This document shows, in pieces, positions 24,561 to 35,506 of a DNA stretch of 64,000 bases. The stretch is from Antedon mediterranea. Lineage: Eukaryota > Echinodermata > Crinoidea > Comatulida > Antedonidae. The DNA lies in contig NC_092670.1 in assembly GCF_964355755.1 (NCBI RefSeq), positions 30,243,795 through 30,307,794 of the forward strand, given 5' to 3'. Each line of letters opens with the position of its first letter. Within the stretch, counting starts at the first letter, position 1. Position numbers and translations under genes: made by a program. The notes beneath the pieces are model-generated. The model did not search any database. It worked only from the letters and a program-made list of their open reading frames with translations, and was not told the origin of the DNA.

Positions 24561-25067
24561 TGGTGGCATACCTTTCAATTTCTAGGTCAAGAGTTCAATC
24601 TTGACCTACTAGTGCCAGGGTTTTAACTCACCACCCTTTAACTCCACTACGCCTCAAATGAGACGATAAACACGATACATTATCTAAAGTTTATCAATCC
24701 TGTAATTGGTGAATTTCTCGCTGTTGAATGCGTATGAACATTAACAACAAAAAACATTCCTATCTACATGTCAATACATTTGCAAAGGCTTGTAATCACT
24801 TTTAAGATTACCTCATTCCAGAAACATTAAGAAGACACTTTGGATGGGTAATTATAATCGGTTCACTGTGCGTGTAATCTGATCAAATAAATGATTGATA
24901 GTTTTAACTATTGTATTTTAAAAAAAAATACAAATTAACTAGAAAAGTAATATTCAAATATAATTTTATTTAGCCAAACTTTTTATAATAGTTAGAAAGC
25001 AACTAATTACTTAGCAATTAAAAACAATTCGGAATACGGCAATCAGTCGAAGACGACCACGATGGCG

Positions 25068-25136
25068 ATGACGACGATGATGATGATGATGGTGGTGGTG
25101 ATGGTAATGATGATGAGGATGATGATGATCATGACA
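25068..25136 (+). repeat. GAT/GGT microsatellite
   Basis: Imperfect run of GAT triplets with GGT interruptions, about 350 bp past the stop codon of the TGF-beta-type gene, possibly in its 3' UTR or beyond. Confidence 0.9.
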
Positions 25137-25480
25137 CAACACAACAATAACAGTTAGATAACATATTAGATACAGTATGAAAAAACTTACTCTGTGTAGG
25201 ACTAATGGAATAAAGTTGATGTGTAGAGAGAGGGGTGTGATGTTAATAATACATAGGTAGGTAATCACTGCAGTCGATAAAGTAGCCACTTCTACTATTT
25301 GAGAAAACAACTTTGCGTATAAAATGTGCAAAACTATTGAATAAATTGTGTAATGATTATTAATTAACATTGCATTACACATTATTAATAAAAATGCAAT
25401 TCATTTAATATACACGATTCTGTAATAAGCTGTCATGCATGCAGCAGTTTTAAGAAATAGTTAACATCTTCCAATCTGCG

Positions 25481-25597
25481 TTAATTACATCCACAGTTGA
25501 TAACCAGTAAGTTAGAAATATTCACTCTCTTGAATTCATTTCGATCCAACACCAGAACGTGCAAGTCCTCCGTTTTAGAGGGCCCACAGCATTGGCC
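25481..25597 (-). CDS. TGF-beta ligand last exon: second finger and C-terminus
   Basis: Encodes 38 residues from GQCCGPSKTEDLHVLVL to INCGCN and stop TAA at 25481-25483. The CC (387-388) supplies the interchain and knot cysteines, and CGC the last knot pair. Acceptor AATCATAG. Confidence 0.93.
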   Translation of the reverse strand, partial: GQCCGPSKTEDLHVLVLDRNEFKRVNISNLLVINCGCN

Positions 25598-28500
25598 CTA
25601 TGATTAGAAAACACACATAAACAAAAAGTATAGTGGCGCAATTTAGAGAATTCTTAGAATTGGGCAATGAAGAATTGTATTTCAACTCAACACATTCGGG
25701 TCGTTTGTTAGAAATGAGCGGTGATTAATCTACTGTATGGCTTGACATTTGCATCTGCATCAATACCGTGTATAATAGAGGAATGTAATTTTAATGTTCT
25801 TTTGATTTGAAAAGATGTGATCTTACTTACTTTCCTATTGCCGGTTTCCAACCTTGATTGGGTGAGAAATGTGCTACACGTACCCGTGCAGTAAGATGCA
25901 GTAAAGAGCAATGGAGATATGATGATATCTGATAATCCAAGTTCTAACAAAATATAATCGTAATTTAGTAAGTAACCTATATGAATATTCAGGAGACCTA
26001 TTTTATGATGTGAGTGTCCAATATATGTACAGTTTGTATTCACGTTATACTTGCAAATTCAACTTGAACAAGCAAGAAATATGCATCACCATTGTGCTGC
26101 TAAACCCCGTAACAAGTAAACTACTGTATGTTAAAGCATGGACAAACAAAAAGCATCGACGTGGTAACATCAAAGCACAATGAATGATATCTGTGTTAAA
26201 GCATACACTCGCGCTACCCACCACCATATCAAAATGCGAATCAACTGGTAATTTCGTAAATAAACCTCAACAACGAAATCTATGCCCATGAACAAATCGT
26301 ATGTGCAAATCTGATTGCTCTAATGACACGTATATGCGTCGATAAGTTATTTATAGCAAACATATGTTGTTGAACATCGTGAATTTCCCCATAATCTGAC
26401 CACCGTTATTTTAAGTATTAATTTTTGTTTTCTCTCTCTCTCTCCCCTTTTCTCTCTTTCGTGAGTATCGCCTAAAATTATTTCTCATTTCAATAATTAC
26501 TTTCAAATAAACTTTAAATTTCTTTCAATTATTATATAAATACAAAATTGCTGAAAAAATGACAATGCTGTGGGTATCAGTGGCTGGATCTCAATGGAGA
26601 TACAAAATAAAAGCGAAAAGCTAAATCAAAACGAGAAGTAAAACAGCCAGAAAAGTTAACAGAGCTTTCGGGCAACACTAGCCATTCATCAATGCATATA
26701 TATATACACTCATGTGTATACACTCATGTCATATACATACTCTTTTTTGTCATTTTACATTATCAATTTCAATGAAATAAACTACATACCTTTAAATGTA
26801 AATACGGTACTCTTCATACAGCAAGGAAGTGGCGAAGAAAGGTCATCGCATGAAAGAGAAGGTGATGTTTGCCGTTTGTTGCGACGTCGAGTGGATGTAT
26901 GGAGATACCGAATGTCAAGGCGAGGAACAGTGTCCGCTACATCGCTGCCTACAAGATAAAAATGCAAAAATAAATGTGTACCAGCTAACCATCCGTTTGT
27001 TTATCTAAACTATTATATATTATAGTGGTTATACAGGCGGAGTCACCAGCCCCGTGTTGCTTAAACTGTTTAAAGAAATATCGGGCGCAGCTGTATATAC
27101 CGATATAGTTGGTATTGAATAGCTTCGATGTTGGCAGAGTCGAGAGTATTCACTCACAAGTTACAATGCGTTTATATTAAAAATTTCGACTGTTATTACC
27201 AAAATTTGGTTAAAGTATGTAACTTACTAAACATTCTATATGATGGACGGTATAGGTCTGTTTCATTACACGGTTGAGTGATTATTCTCATATTCATAAA
27301 ATCGTTATTTGGTTCACTATCAAACAGCTCGATATCAATATGCAACCGAATCCGACCTGTGCCAGAGGTCTGCCATCGTTTGACAATGTTGGTAAAATTA
27401 AAAGTCCACCAGCCATTGTTTCCTCGGTGATATGTCGGCGTTCCTATTTGGTGGTTAGTGGCGTTCAGTTCATAAATGGTGATCATTATTCTGCCATTGC
27501 TATCTATTTTGACATGGTTACGTTCGCGCTCTGATGTCCTCTCGTCAAAGTCGGATAATTGAATGTAGAAATCTATTAACTCGTGTCCCGTGCTCTCTTT
27601 TGTGTCATTCTCTAAATATGGGTTTAACAACATACAAATAAATAATAAACAATAAGTTTAAATGATAAAGACACGTATTTCCATATTAAATGTAGGTGTT
27701 TAGTTCGAGTTGTCTTACCGTCACTTTTGTTGCTTTGACTTTCTTCATATAAAACACAATCAGAGTCATTTCGACCAACGACATACAAATACAATGTTGC
27801 TGATTCGATTTTCACTTTACGCATGCGCTTTTTGTGATATGGTGGTAGAGAAAACACAATTCTATAACGTTCGTTTGGTTTAGCTTCAGATCGATTTTCA
27901 CTGTCATCTTCTAGAACCTTTGCAACTGAAAGAAAAACAAAATCAAGTAATTAACTTATTTCCATTCAACATATTGAATATTTTGAATAAGATTTTACTG
28001 GTTATCACTGAGAGTAGTAGGCCAACTTGAAACAATGTGATGTTATTACGTTAGTCCAAAATTAAAATCCGTCAACATTTTTTTTTTTTATCTTATGTGT
28101 GTTCATCCCACTTTTATTTCTATACAAATGTTCTCTTTATTATTATTATATTAACAGTGTTTGTTTCATCATCTGTTTACATACACCTTTTTAAAGAGTT
28201 TTGTTCATTTGTTTACATATTATCACATTGATTACATAGTTTCCTCTTTTTATACATATTATCTGTAACACATTTTCATTAACAAGCTTTTTTTTTTACA
28301 TAGTTGTTTTTCTGTTTTTTTTATCTACCATATTTTCATTTAACAATGCATATTCTCTGTTATACTAATTACTTACTAAATTTTTACTGTTAACATAATA
28401 TTTTTCTCATCCTTTCACATTAATATTTTTGTTCTTTAATGTTTACACAACTTTATTTCCAACAGAATATCCATTTTTGCATCTATAACTCATTACATTT

Positions 28501-31500
28501 TCATTTAACTTTTTTACTTTCTTCTCTTAAGTGGGTTCATTCCACTTTTTTTTCTTTACTTATTTTCTTGAAAAAATATTTCCATGTATTATTTTGTTTA
28601 TACATACATTATCATTTAACAACATTTATCTTTAATGATCCATTTAAAAAATTATACTTTTTTTTTTCTTTCCGTCAAAAGTTGTTATTATTATAATTGT
28701 GCAGATTGCTGAATATTGATTAAAATATGAGTAACTGTACATGTCAAGTTCAAATATATTCTGTAACATTATCTGTATTATTTAGGCAGCTGTTTTCCCT
28801 CGACATTTCTATAATAATACATTTCATAGAAACGTGATGGAATGCCATATAAAACCATTTAACCCCCTGAAATGTATCTATATTTTGGGAAAAATGTGCA
28901 TTTTTGCAAAAGGTCAATTTTAAAAGATGTATGCTGCGCAATGGTACCAAGATAATACTAATTAGATGTTTGATACTTGGGTTATTAGGATAAATGTTAC
29001 CCCCTACCCTAAAAAATATTTGAAGATAAAACACTGATGATCATTACGAATGACAAAAGTACATACAATGCATCCCTTTATTTTTCTTGTTAACATCGAT
29101 TTTTTCACTCTATATTACCCCCTCCAGCCCATGGACTATGTATCCAAACAATTTTAAACAAACATTATCTTTTTATGTTGACTAAATCATTTGTTGTTCC
29201 TGTAATGTCATTCAATGCTTTTTAATAGTAGGCCTAATGCTTTCACTGAAAAAATAGGACTATGCATCATCTGCGTTGGCAGTAATTTCTTTGTTCAGTG
29301 TAAACTAGCAATACGCCTGATTTCAGTTCGTTCACACACTGCTATCCTATCGTCCAGTGATGACCAATTACCTTAGACTGTGCTCACTTTATATTATTTG
29401 TTTAGGGCCTACTTGCATAGCATTGATACTATGGATGAAGTAGTTCTTCTAAGCTTAACTTATTATATCTTCCTTTTTTTAGAAACACATCGATATATAT
29501 CGCAAACCTGAGTAGCAGAAATTGACAAAGTATAGTAGGAGAGATGCACCAACCTGTAGGCCTGTTGTTACAAAAGATTTAGGTCGCATTTTTTTTCTAT
29601 AGGCCTACAGATTATATTTAGTTATTACTTACTAAATGGATTTAATTTAATATCTTCTTCGTTCACCAAGGCTTCAGTCGGGTCATATTCTATAATCTTT
29701 TTAGTGAGTTCTTCTGTAATACTGAATTCAGGAGCCGGTGGTGGTCTTTCCATTCCTAGCCTATGTAGTATCTGCCGTTTGTAAGCTTCTAACAACAAGT
29801 CCCTCTCATTTGGAACACTATTTCTACTCTGACTAGAAGAAAAAGAAAGTTCAAAATTCAAATACATTATACAAAATCTGTAATTTAACCACTTTATTAA
29901 CGAATTATATTGATTTAAATCCATTTAGTAAGTATACTAATTAATTATATCTACAAAGAAAAAAACTGCGACATTTTTTAAAATATAATACATTGTCCTG
30001 TACTATAACGAACATGAAGATTGTATGTTAAACGAACAACGTTAAATTCGATGCGTTTTGTTTTGTGCTTTACAATAATACCGCAAACTAAAATATTTTC
30101 AGAAACCGGAATTCCTGAATAATCAGCAGCTGCGCCCGATTAATTCTGTTAAATTTTTCACACATTTGCATTAGGAATAATAAGCTAATTGCCAGTGCGC
30201 GATTCGATCGATCTGTAAGTATATTGTAATGCTATGATTTTAGGATCGAAATTCTGTGAATGAGATATTTATAGAGTCTCGTTCATGTTTGGAACTCCAA
30301 TGAAACATTCCACAGAGTACATCCGATCCATGAAGTGATCTACACAATATATCATATATTTAGATAAATTAAGAGACTGTTTACTTTGAGTCTGAATGGG
30401 AATATACTGTAGCTGTAAAACATCAAAAAGTTAAAAATAATAACGTTGCAATGATAATGTGTTTTACGATTAGGGCCTATTGTGTTTTTAAAGGGTCCAT
30501 AAGGTCCATTCGTCTTGGTTAAAACAACAATATTCACTGTTTCAGAATGTACGTTTTGTTTATAGTTAGTAAATAATGTCTAGACATACCCTTTCTTTCT
30601 CTTTTAAAACAGACACTGTTAAAATAATATAATCTATATAGTACAATTGACTGTCAATAAGTTATTTCTTGCTTTTGTTAGAGTAATTTTTGTATTAAAT
30701 AATTTAATTATACTTTAATTTCTCAATGAAAAAATGTAAAAAGAGAAAGAAGGAGAAAAGCAGCTCAAATCGAGATTCCAAAACGGAATCCTCTGTTTGA
30801 TATAGAGACATAACATACATACTATCAATTTATTACTAGGGATGTCGTAGTTGTTCAAATACGGGTGAACGAACTCTGTTCTGCATTCAACGCGGACAAA
30901 CAACAGAAGAATAGATTTTGATTAGTTTTCTTGTGCCGTATCCGGACAACTTACTACCTCCTGGACAATTAACACCTGGACAACTACCACCCGGACAATG
31001 ACCCCCTAGGATAACACCACCCGGACAATTATCCCCTAGGACAACTACCCTCTAGGACAACTCCTACCCGGACAACTACCCCCTAGGACAACTACCCGCT
31101 AGGACAACTACCCGCTAGGACAACTACCCTCTAGGACAACTACCCTCCTAGGACAACTAACCTCCTAGGACAACTACCCTCTAGTCCAACTGCTATGCCC
31201 CTAGGACAACACTCTCTGAACAACCACATCTATATCATGACACCTACACCTTATGTTATAATTACGATCTTGTAAAACTTACTGAACTTCAAAACATAGG
31301 GAGAGAGATTGATCTTAAATGAGAGCTTTTAAATTTTTTTTTTATTTTACATTAACGAGAATCGATCAAATTATTAAAACGTATTCCAATCTTGAAAAAT
31401 AAAGGGGTGGCTTATTTTATTCTTGTGTGACATGAAGATGCCGTTTACATAGCTGACCCAGTCAATCAAACAGTCTTTCATTTAAGATCAATCTCTCTCC

Positions 31501-32568
31501 CTATGTTTTTAAGTTCAGTCAGTTTTACAAGATCGTAATTATAACCTAAGGTGTAGATGTGGTTGTTCAGAGAGTGTTGTTGTTCTAAAAGGGTAGTTGT
31601 CCTAGGGGCATAGCAGTTGGACTAGAGGGTAGTTGTAAGATAGTGGGACTCCGGTAGCAGCCCCTTATTATCGATAAAATTGTACTATCCGTCCATCCAG
31701 TAAACTGATGACTTAATACAAATGCTGTGTGTAACCACATTAATACGACGTATCGTATCACAAAATTCATAGTACAAGGTATCGACTACAATGACTACAA
31801 CAAATAATGATCCCTATATACTAATTTACATATCATGATATTATGTAAATACAAATAAACTCCTTTAAACCATCGTAGTTCAACAAACTGTATAAAGCAT
31901 ATCGGTTTGCTAGAGCAATGATGTTAGCGGTATACTTTATCTCATTTACTGCTTATTTGCAGAGGGGGGAAGTGAAATAGTTATATACTAGAATAAGCCT
32001 AATTTATTAGATTATTGGTACTAATCTAACCGCAATTCAACTTCTGTAAATAATGTCAAAAAATTGTCACGATTAATAATATTGTCGCATAACGTTATAA
32101 TAAACGCAACGCCATAAAGCATACATTATAAAGACTGTACAAGGAAAGAGGGTAACAATAAGGGGATATATCTTCTTCTAAGAGTTTCTCGACGTTTCGT
32201 TCAATAAACTTTGATCGTCCTCATAGGAGGGAGAATATAGGAAGTACTACAAACTTTAACCATATTCAATCTGTGCTTTGTTGTTCTATAAACGCATTCA
32301 TTATTGACAGTTATTATTTCTTGTCTGCAGCCTTTCTTGTCATTTCTTCTTTATATATTGTTTATTCAAACGGATTCAACTATGATTCTATCATATATGA
32401 TACTAAAAATATCAACATTGTTGATTGATTCAATAATTATAATTACAAGACAATGGTAATATAATAGAATACTACTTACGACGGTGTAACTTGCATGTCA
32501 CTATCGTCTATTGCAGATGCAATCATAAAACTAAGCCAAATCAGCAGCAATTTGATATTCGCCATCAT
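25481..32568 (-). CDS. TGF-beta superfamily ligand precursor, nine-cysteine type (7 exons, 422 or 450 residues)
   Basis: Secreted dimeric signalling protein. Exons in gene order: 32480-32568, 29633-29832, 27719-27925, 27228-27611, 26790-26948, 25831-25943 (or 25747-25943), 25481-25597; all phases match. Residues 1-19 are a signal peptide. The propeptide (20-319) has LLLEAYKRQILHRLGM, IESATLYLYVVGR and NGWWTFNFTNIVKRW, all typical of the family. RNKR at 316-319 is a furin site. The mature part has cysteines at 327, 336, 337, 365, 369, 387, 388, 419 and 421: SC..PCC, YCTGTC, QCC, NCGCN. The extra first cysteine and CC pair place it with activins, myostatins and TGF-betas, not BMPs. The two tryptophans of the usual GWxxW motif are missing (ELGLSDIIISPLLF). 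Orthology is not settled. Confidence 0.93.
25747..25943 (-). CDS. TGF-beta ligand exon 6, with two possible donors
   Basis: ELGLSDIIISPLLFTASYC and TGTC give cysteines 4 and 5. A consensus donor (GTAAGTAAGA) ends the exon at 25831, leaving 17 residues between cysteines 5 and 6. The frame stays open beyond it to a weak GTCAAG donor at 25741-25746, also phase 0, adding 28 residues that include LHSSIIHGIDADAN, which resembles the activin helix 3 (HSTVI). Both forms join the last exon in frame. The long form restores the usual architecture; the short one has the better splice site. Confidence 0.7.
26429..26456 (+). repeat. CT microsatellite
   Basis: TCTCTCTCTCTCTCCCC-type pyrimidine run in the intron between exons 5 and 6 of the TGF-beta-type gene. 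Confidence 0.85.
26790..26948 (-). CDS. TGF-beta ligand exon 5: furin site and first three knot cysteines
   Basis: Encodes residues 295-346. TRRRNKR is followed by QTSPSLSCDDLSSPLPCC and KSTVFTFK. Cleavage after R319 would release the mature ligand. Acceptor TCTTGTAG; donor GTATGTAG; phase 1 on both sides. Confidence 0.93.
27228..27611 (-). CDS. TGF-beta ligand exon 4: propeptide arm domain, C-terminal part
   Basis: Encodes residues 167-293. GWWTFNFTNIVKRWQ corresponds to the W-FDVT-V-W motif of the family, followed by RIRLHIDIEL. Sequons NET and NAT suggest N-glycosylation. Confidence 0.92.
27719..27925 (-). CDS. TGF-beta ligand exon 3: propeptide arm domain
   Basis: Encodes residues 98-165: RYRIVFSLPP, then VKIESATLYLYVV, the first arm strands of TGF-beta propeptides. 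Acceptor TTCTTTCAG; donor GTAAGA. Confidence 0.9.
28079..28690 (-). mobile_element. Antisense 3' UTR copy of the L1/Tx1-type LINE family
   Basis: Read on the minus strand, the right-hand end is AATAAAAGTGGGATGAACAC then ACATAAGATAAAAAAAAAA. The complete element at 55-60.7 kb ends AATAAAAGTGGGTCGATCC then TACATAAGACAAAAAAAAAA. The T-rich 600 bp (plus strand) contains a second related block near 28530. It sits in the intron between exons 2 and 3 of the TGF-beta-type gene. The inner limit is approximate. Confidence 0.7.
29633..29832 (-). CDS. TGF-beta ligand exon 2: propeptide alpha-1 region
   Basis: Encodes residues 31-96 with RDLLLEAYKRQILHRLGMER followed by a proline-rich turn, the latency-lasso region. 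Acceptor TTTTCTTCTAG, donor GTAAGT. Confidence 0.88.
30938..31215 (+). repeat. Degenerate minisatellite, unit about 15 bp
   Basis: About 17 copies of CCCCTAGGACAACTA and variants (CCCGGACAACTAC, CCGCTAGGACAACTA), lengths 13-17 bp. The last units overlap the left arm of the inverted repeat. Confidence 0.9.
31170..31636. repeat. Long inverted repeat (foldback), arms about 150 bp
   Basis: The left arm 31170-31322 and right arm 31478-31636 are reverse complements over GCTATGCCCCTAGGACAAC, CTCTCTGAACAACCACATCT, ATAATTACGATCTTGTAAAA and GGGAGAGAGATTGATCTTAA. The left arm lacks about 16 bp present in the right, and a few bases differ. The loop is about 155 bp. It could extrude as a hairpin, or be a foldback element whose ends carry the minisatellite units. 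Confidence 0.85.
32480..32568 (-). CDS. TGF-beta ligand exon 1: signal peptide
   Basis: Starts at the first of two adjacent ATG codons (32568). MMANIKLLLIWLSFMIASA is a clear signal sequence. Donor GTAAGTAG at 32472-32479; exit phase 2. Confidence 0.88.
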
Positions 32569-32642
32569 ATTACACACCTGTAGAGTTGTAAGGTTTAACA
32601 TTCGCTAGTTCATTATGATATACAGTACTTTGAGCTTTTGCG

Positions 32643-32651
32643 TTTTATATA
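32643..32651 (-). promoter_or_regulatory. TATA box of the TGF-beta-type gene
   Basis: TATATAAAA on the minus strand, 75 bp upstream of the ATG, which predicts a start near 32615 and a 5' leader of about 50 nt. A CTACAG just before the leader could instead be an acceptor, giving an alternative first exon. Confidence 0.6.
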
Positions 32652-32659
32652 CGTTATCA

Positions 32660-33516
32660 ACTCATGAACTTTTGACATTTGAAGATTTGTAAGTGTCAAA
32701 TGTTTATTTGATTTTGTCATGCTATTCATTTATAGGCCTACTATAGATGAGTATAGTGAGTCAAAGTTGTGCATGTTATGTTCACTTTCAAAGATGTAAA
32801 TTTTATTAAACTTCATAATATTGCTAATTTTAAATTCTAAAAAAAAATCTTGTTCTTGTCTCTTTTATTGAATACATCTCATTTTGTCTCATTTCCTTCT
32901 AATTCCTACTTCTTATTTTAAATATGATTGATTATTTGCGTTTGCATGATGCTGTCTCTCATTCTGATTGCTATTTTCGGGAAATATATTTCTGATCCTT
33001 CTTTTTTCCTTTTGGTTTTCTTGATAATTTTTCTTGCAATATTGACAGCTATGGAATGGCTCTTTAAAAACGGGAAGATTGATTGTTTGATTGATAGACC
33101 GTGTCCTTGTTGATATCATTTCCCATGGACTGGGTGGCATCATTGCTTAGAGTTCTAGACTCCGGTTCAAATCCCGTATATTACCCATGTTAAATCGTTT
33201 AATTGTTTGTATTATTGTGATTTTAACTCGTTTACCATGTTAAATTCTTCATTCAATTCAACATTTATTTTTCTTATCTGTTCGTTTTGTGCCTCGGGTT
33301 CGCTCAAAAGCGAGCCATATGTTATTAAGTCGATAATGTTAAACATTTTTGGTAATAAACCATGAAAAAAACTACTTTACGAGGAGTAAACAAATAGTAA
33401 TGTGCTGTGTTACAACCGCTAATGTAGAAAACGCCAGCTAATATCGAAAACTACTTTAACTTATAAACATCCATATTGAAGAAATCCACTATACCAAGAA
33501 CGGGCAATAAATAAGT
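32660..33516. other. Intergenic between TGF-beta-type gene and tRNA array
   Basis: AT-rich, with no RNA gene or repeat recognised. A 61-codon hydrophobic frame (32928-33113, plus) lacks homology I recognise and any promoter context, so it is not called a gene. Confidence 0.5.
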
Positions 33517-33595
33517 GGTTCGTTGGTCTAGTGGTATGATTCTCGCTTCGGGTGCGAGGTACTGTAGGTCCCGGGTTCAAATCCCGGACGAGCCC
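33517..33595 (+). tRNA. tRNA-Pro (CGG), expanded variable region
   Basis: First unit of the array. Loop TTCGGGT, but 7 extra nt (TACTGTA) lie between the anticodon stem and T arm, so its function is doubtful. Confidence 0.5.
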
Positions 33596-33624
33596 TTCAA
33601 TTGTTTTAAATTATAAATTTAACC

Positions 33625-33694
33625 GGGCTCGTCCAGGAGTCGAACCCGGGGTCTCTCTCACACTAAGCGATTCACTCTTCTAGACCAACGAGCC
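33625..33694 (-). pseudogene. tRNA-Pro-like unit, inverted, degenerate anticodon arm
   Basis: Minus strand. It keeps acceptor GGCTCGT/ACGAGCC, but the anticodon arm is ATCGCTTAGTGTGAGAGA, the form found in the class lacking the 5' acceptor strand. It may represent the ancestor of that class. Confidence 0.7.
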
Positions 33695-33785
33695 ACTTAT
33701 TTATTGGCCATTGTTGGTATAGTGGATTTCATCAAAATGGATGTTTATGAGAAAGTTTAAATTGTTTAGAATTATAAATTCAAAA

Positions 33786-33857
33786 GGGCTCGTCCGGGAA
33801 TTGAACCCGGGACCTCTTGCACCCTAAGCGAGAATCATACCACTAGACCAACGAGCC
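33786..33857 (-). tRNA. tRNA-Pro (AGG), inverted
   Basis: Minus strand, loop TTAGGGT. Acceptor and T stems are perfect; anticodon stem CTCGC/GCAAG has one C-A mismatch. Confidence 0.8.
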
Positions 33858-33945
33858 ACTTATTTTTTGGCCGTTCTTGGTATAGAGGATTTCAATATAG
33901 CCTAGCCTAGTTTCAAGCTTGCCTGAAGTTTTCATGTAAATATAG

Positions 33946-34443
33946 TTAAAGAGGTATTGTCCCTTTGACTAATTAAAAAAAAAAAAAAATAAAAGATATC
34001 GAAAAAACGTGGGTCATTTTGAAGTATCATAATAGTTATTAACTATCACCAACAATTTTTCGAAAAAAAAAAAAATTAACTGAAATACAGACGTTTTTTT
34101 GTTTAAAAAATAACTTTGACTTCCAGTCAAAGTTTTCAATCAAAACATATCCCATAATGAAACGCGCTTGTTTGGCTACTCTGTATGCATCATAAAACTT
34201 CCTCATGATCTGTGTGAAAATACCTTCTTAACCGTGACGAGTTGTATACAATCCTAATTTAGCATATGCATAATGCGTACTAATGGTTTGAAATCTTTGT
34301 TTACTTTTGCTCGTGACGATTTTCCAGATGAAATGTAATCAAACTAATTTACCTGTGAATTACGTAAACTTGTTGTTTTTGGCTCGAATTTTCGACTTAA
34401 AGTGAATAACTTTAATATTACTTTGATATGGCCACTTTAAATT
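33946..34443. mobile_element. Possible MITE interrupting the array
   Basis: The left end TTAAAGAGGTATTGTCCCTTTG and the right end, read in reverse as TTTAAAGTGGCCATATCAAAG, are imperfect inverted copies about 500 bp apart. The interval contains no tRNA unit and separates the first three from the rest. Confidence 0.35.
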
Positions 34444-34964
34444 TAGAATATTTTGACCTTCATTTTTTTGTGTTTCCAATACATCTTTAATTCTTAGAAT
34501 AAATGTTAATACATTAAATTAGTTGTCTAGCCTAATAGGCCTAGTATTGTTTAATCTTTTACTTTTAGTTAAGATCATTGCTATGCATATCGTCATGCAT
34601 CAGCGGTTTCTGTCTGAAAATTACGTAACTTAGCTGATTGTGAGAATTTGAAGCGAAAATCGTAAGCACTTCCGTGGCAGAACAACGTATCTGGATACGT
34701 TGTTTTGCCTTGGAAAATGCCAGAATTATATGTTTTTTTTGCTTAAAGATACGTGGTACTATCTCTAAAATTAATAATCTCTGAAACCTGAAATTTTTAC
34801 ATGTTTTTCATAAATTTGTAATAATTCCCCAAATGTAAAAATCTCAAAAATTGACAAAAATGCGAGTTACGTGGTTTTGCCTTGGAACGGCCCAGAATTG
34901 AAAATGTAAAGCTTTGGTACTTTCTGATAAAATCCACTTTACCACGAGTAAACAACGCGTAGAG
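34444..34964. other. Non-array DNA, then one spacer
   Basis: AT-rich with no gene recognised. Array sequence resumes near 34905 with the type-B spacer words AAGCTTTGGTACTTTCT and TTTACCACGAGTAAACAA. Confidence 0.6.
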
Positions 34965-35034
34965 GGCTCGTTGGTCTAGTGTCACGATTCGCGCTTTGGG
35001 TGCGTAGGTCCGGAGTTAAATTCTCGGACGCCCC
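34965..35034 (+). pseudogene. tRNA-Pro (TGG)-like, decayed
   Basis: Loop TTTGGGT, but the T arm (CCGGAGTTAAATTCTCGG) and 3' acceptor (ACGCCCC) carry several mismatches. Confidence 0.7.
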
Positions 35035-35123
35035 CTATTGAATTTATAATTTTAAACAATTTGAACTTTCTCATAAACATCCATATTGAAATCCACTATA
35101 CCAAGAACGGGCAATAAATAAGT

Positions 35124-35195
35124 GGCTCGTTGGTCTAGTGGTATGATTCTCGCTTCGGGTGCGAGAGGTCCCGGGTTCAACTCCCGGACGAGCCC
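35124..35195 (+). tRNA. tRNA-Pro (CGG)
   Basis: 72 nt with all four stems perfect and loop TTCGGGT. The type-B spacer behind it has no T4. Confidence 0.9.
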
Positions 35196-35434
35196 TGTTA
35201 AATGTTAAGCTTTAATACTTGCTCGTCAAACAATAAATAACATCCACTTTACCTCGAGTAAACAAAGCGTAGAGGGCTAGTTAGTCAAAGTATCCTGATT
35301 CTAGCTTTGGCTGCGGGAGGTCCCGGGTTCAATTCCCGGATGAGCCCTGTTGAATTTATAATTTGAAACAATTTTTATTTTCTTATAAATATCCATATTG
35401 AATCTACTATACCAAGAACAGCCAATAAATAAGT

Positions 35435-35506
35435 GGTTCGTTGGTCTAGTGGTATGATTCTCGCTTAGGGTGCGAGAGGTCCCGGGTTCAATTCCCGGAC
35501 GAGCCC
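35435..35506 (+). tRNA. tRNA-Pro (AGG)
   Basis: Acceptor GGTTCGT/ACGAGCC has a T-G wobble at pair 3. Loop TTAGGGT. A T4 run follows within about 20 nt. Confidence 0.9.

Larger units (their letters stand above)
29833..32479 (-). other. Intron 1 of the TGF-beta-type gene (2.6 kb)
   Basis: Contains the minisatellite and inverted repeat at 30.94-31.64 kb. The remaining AT-rich sequence shows no exon or RNA gene that I can support. Confidence 0.75.

Noticed and set aside
32928-33113. Small hydrophobic protein frame.
   Set aside because: AT-rich DNA gives hydrophobic frames by chance; no homolog recognised and an opposite-strand frame is equally long.
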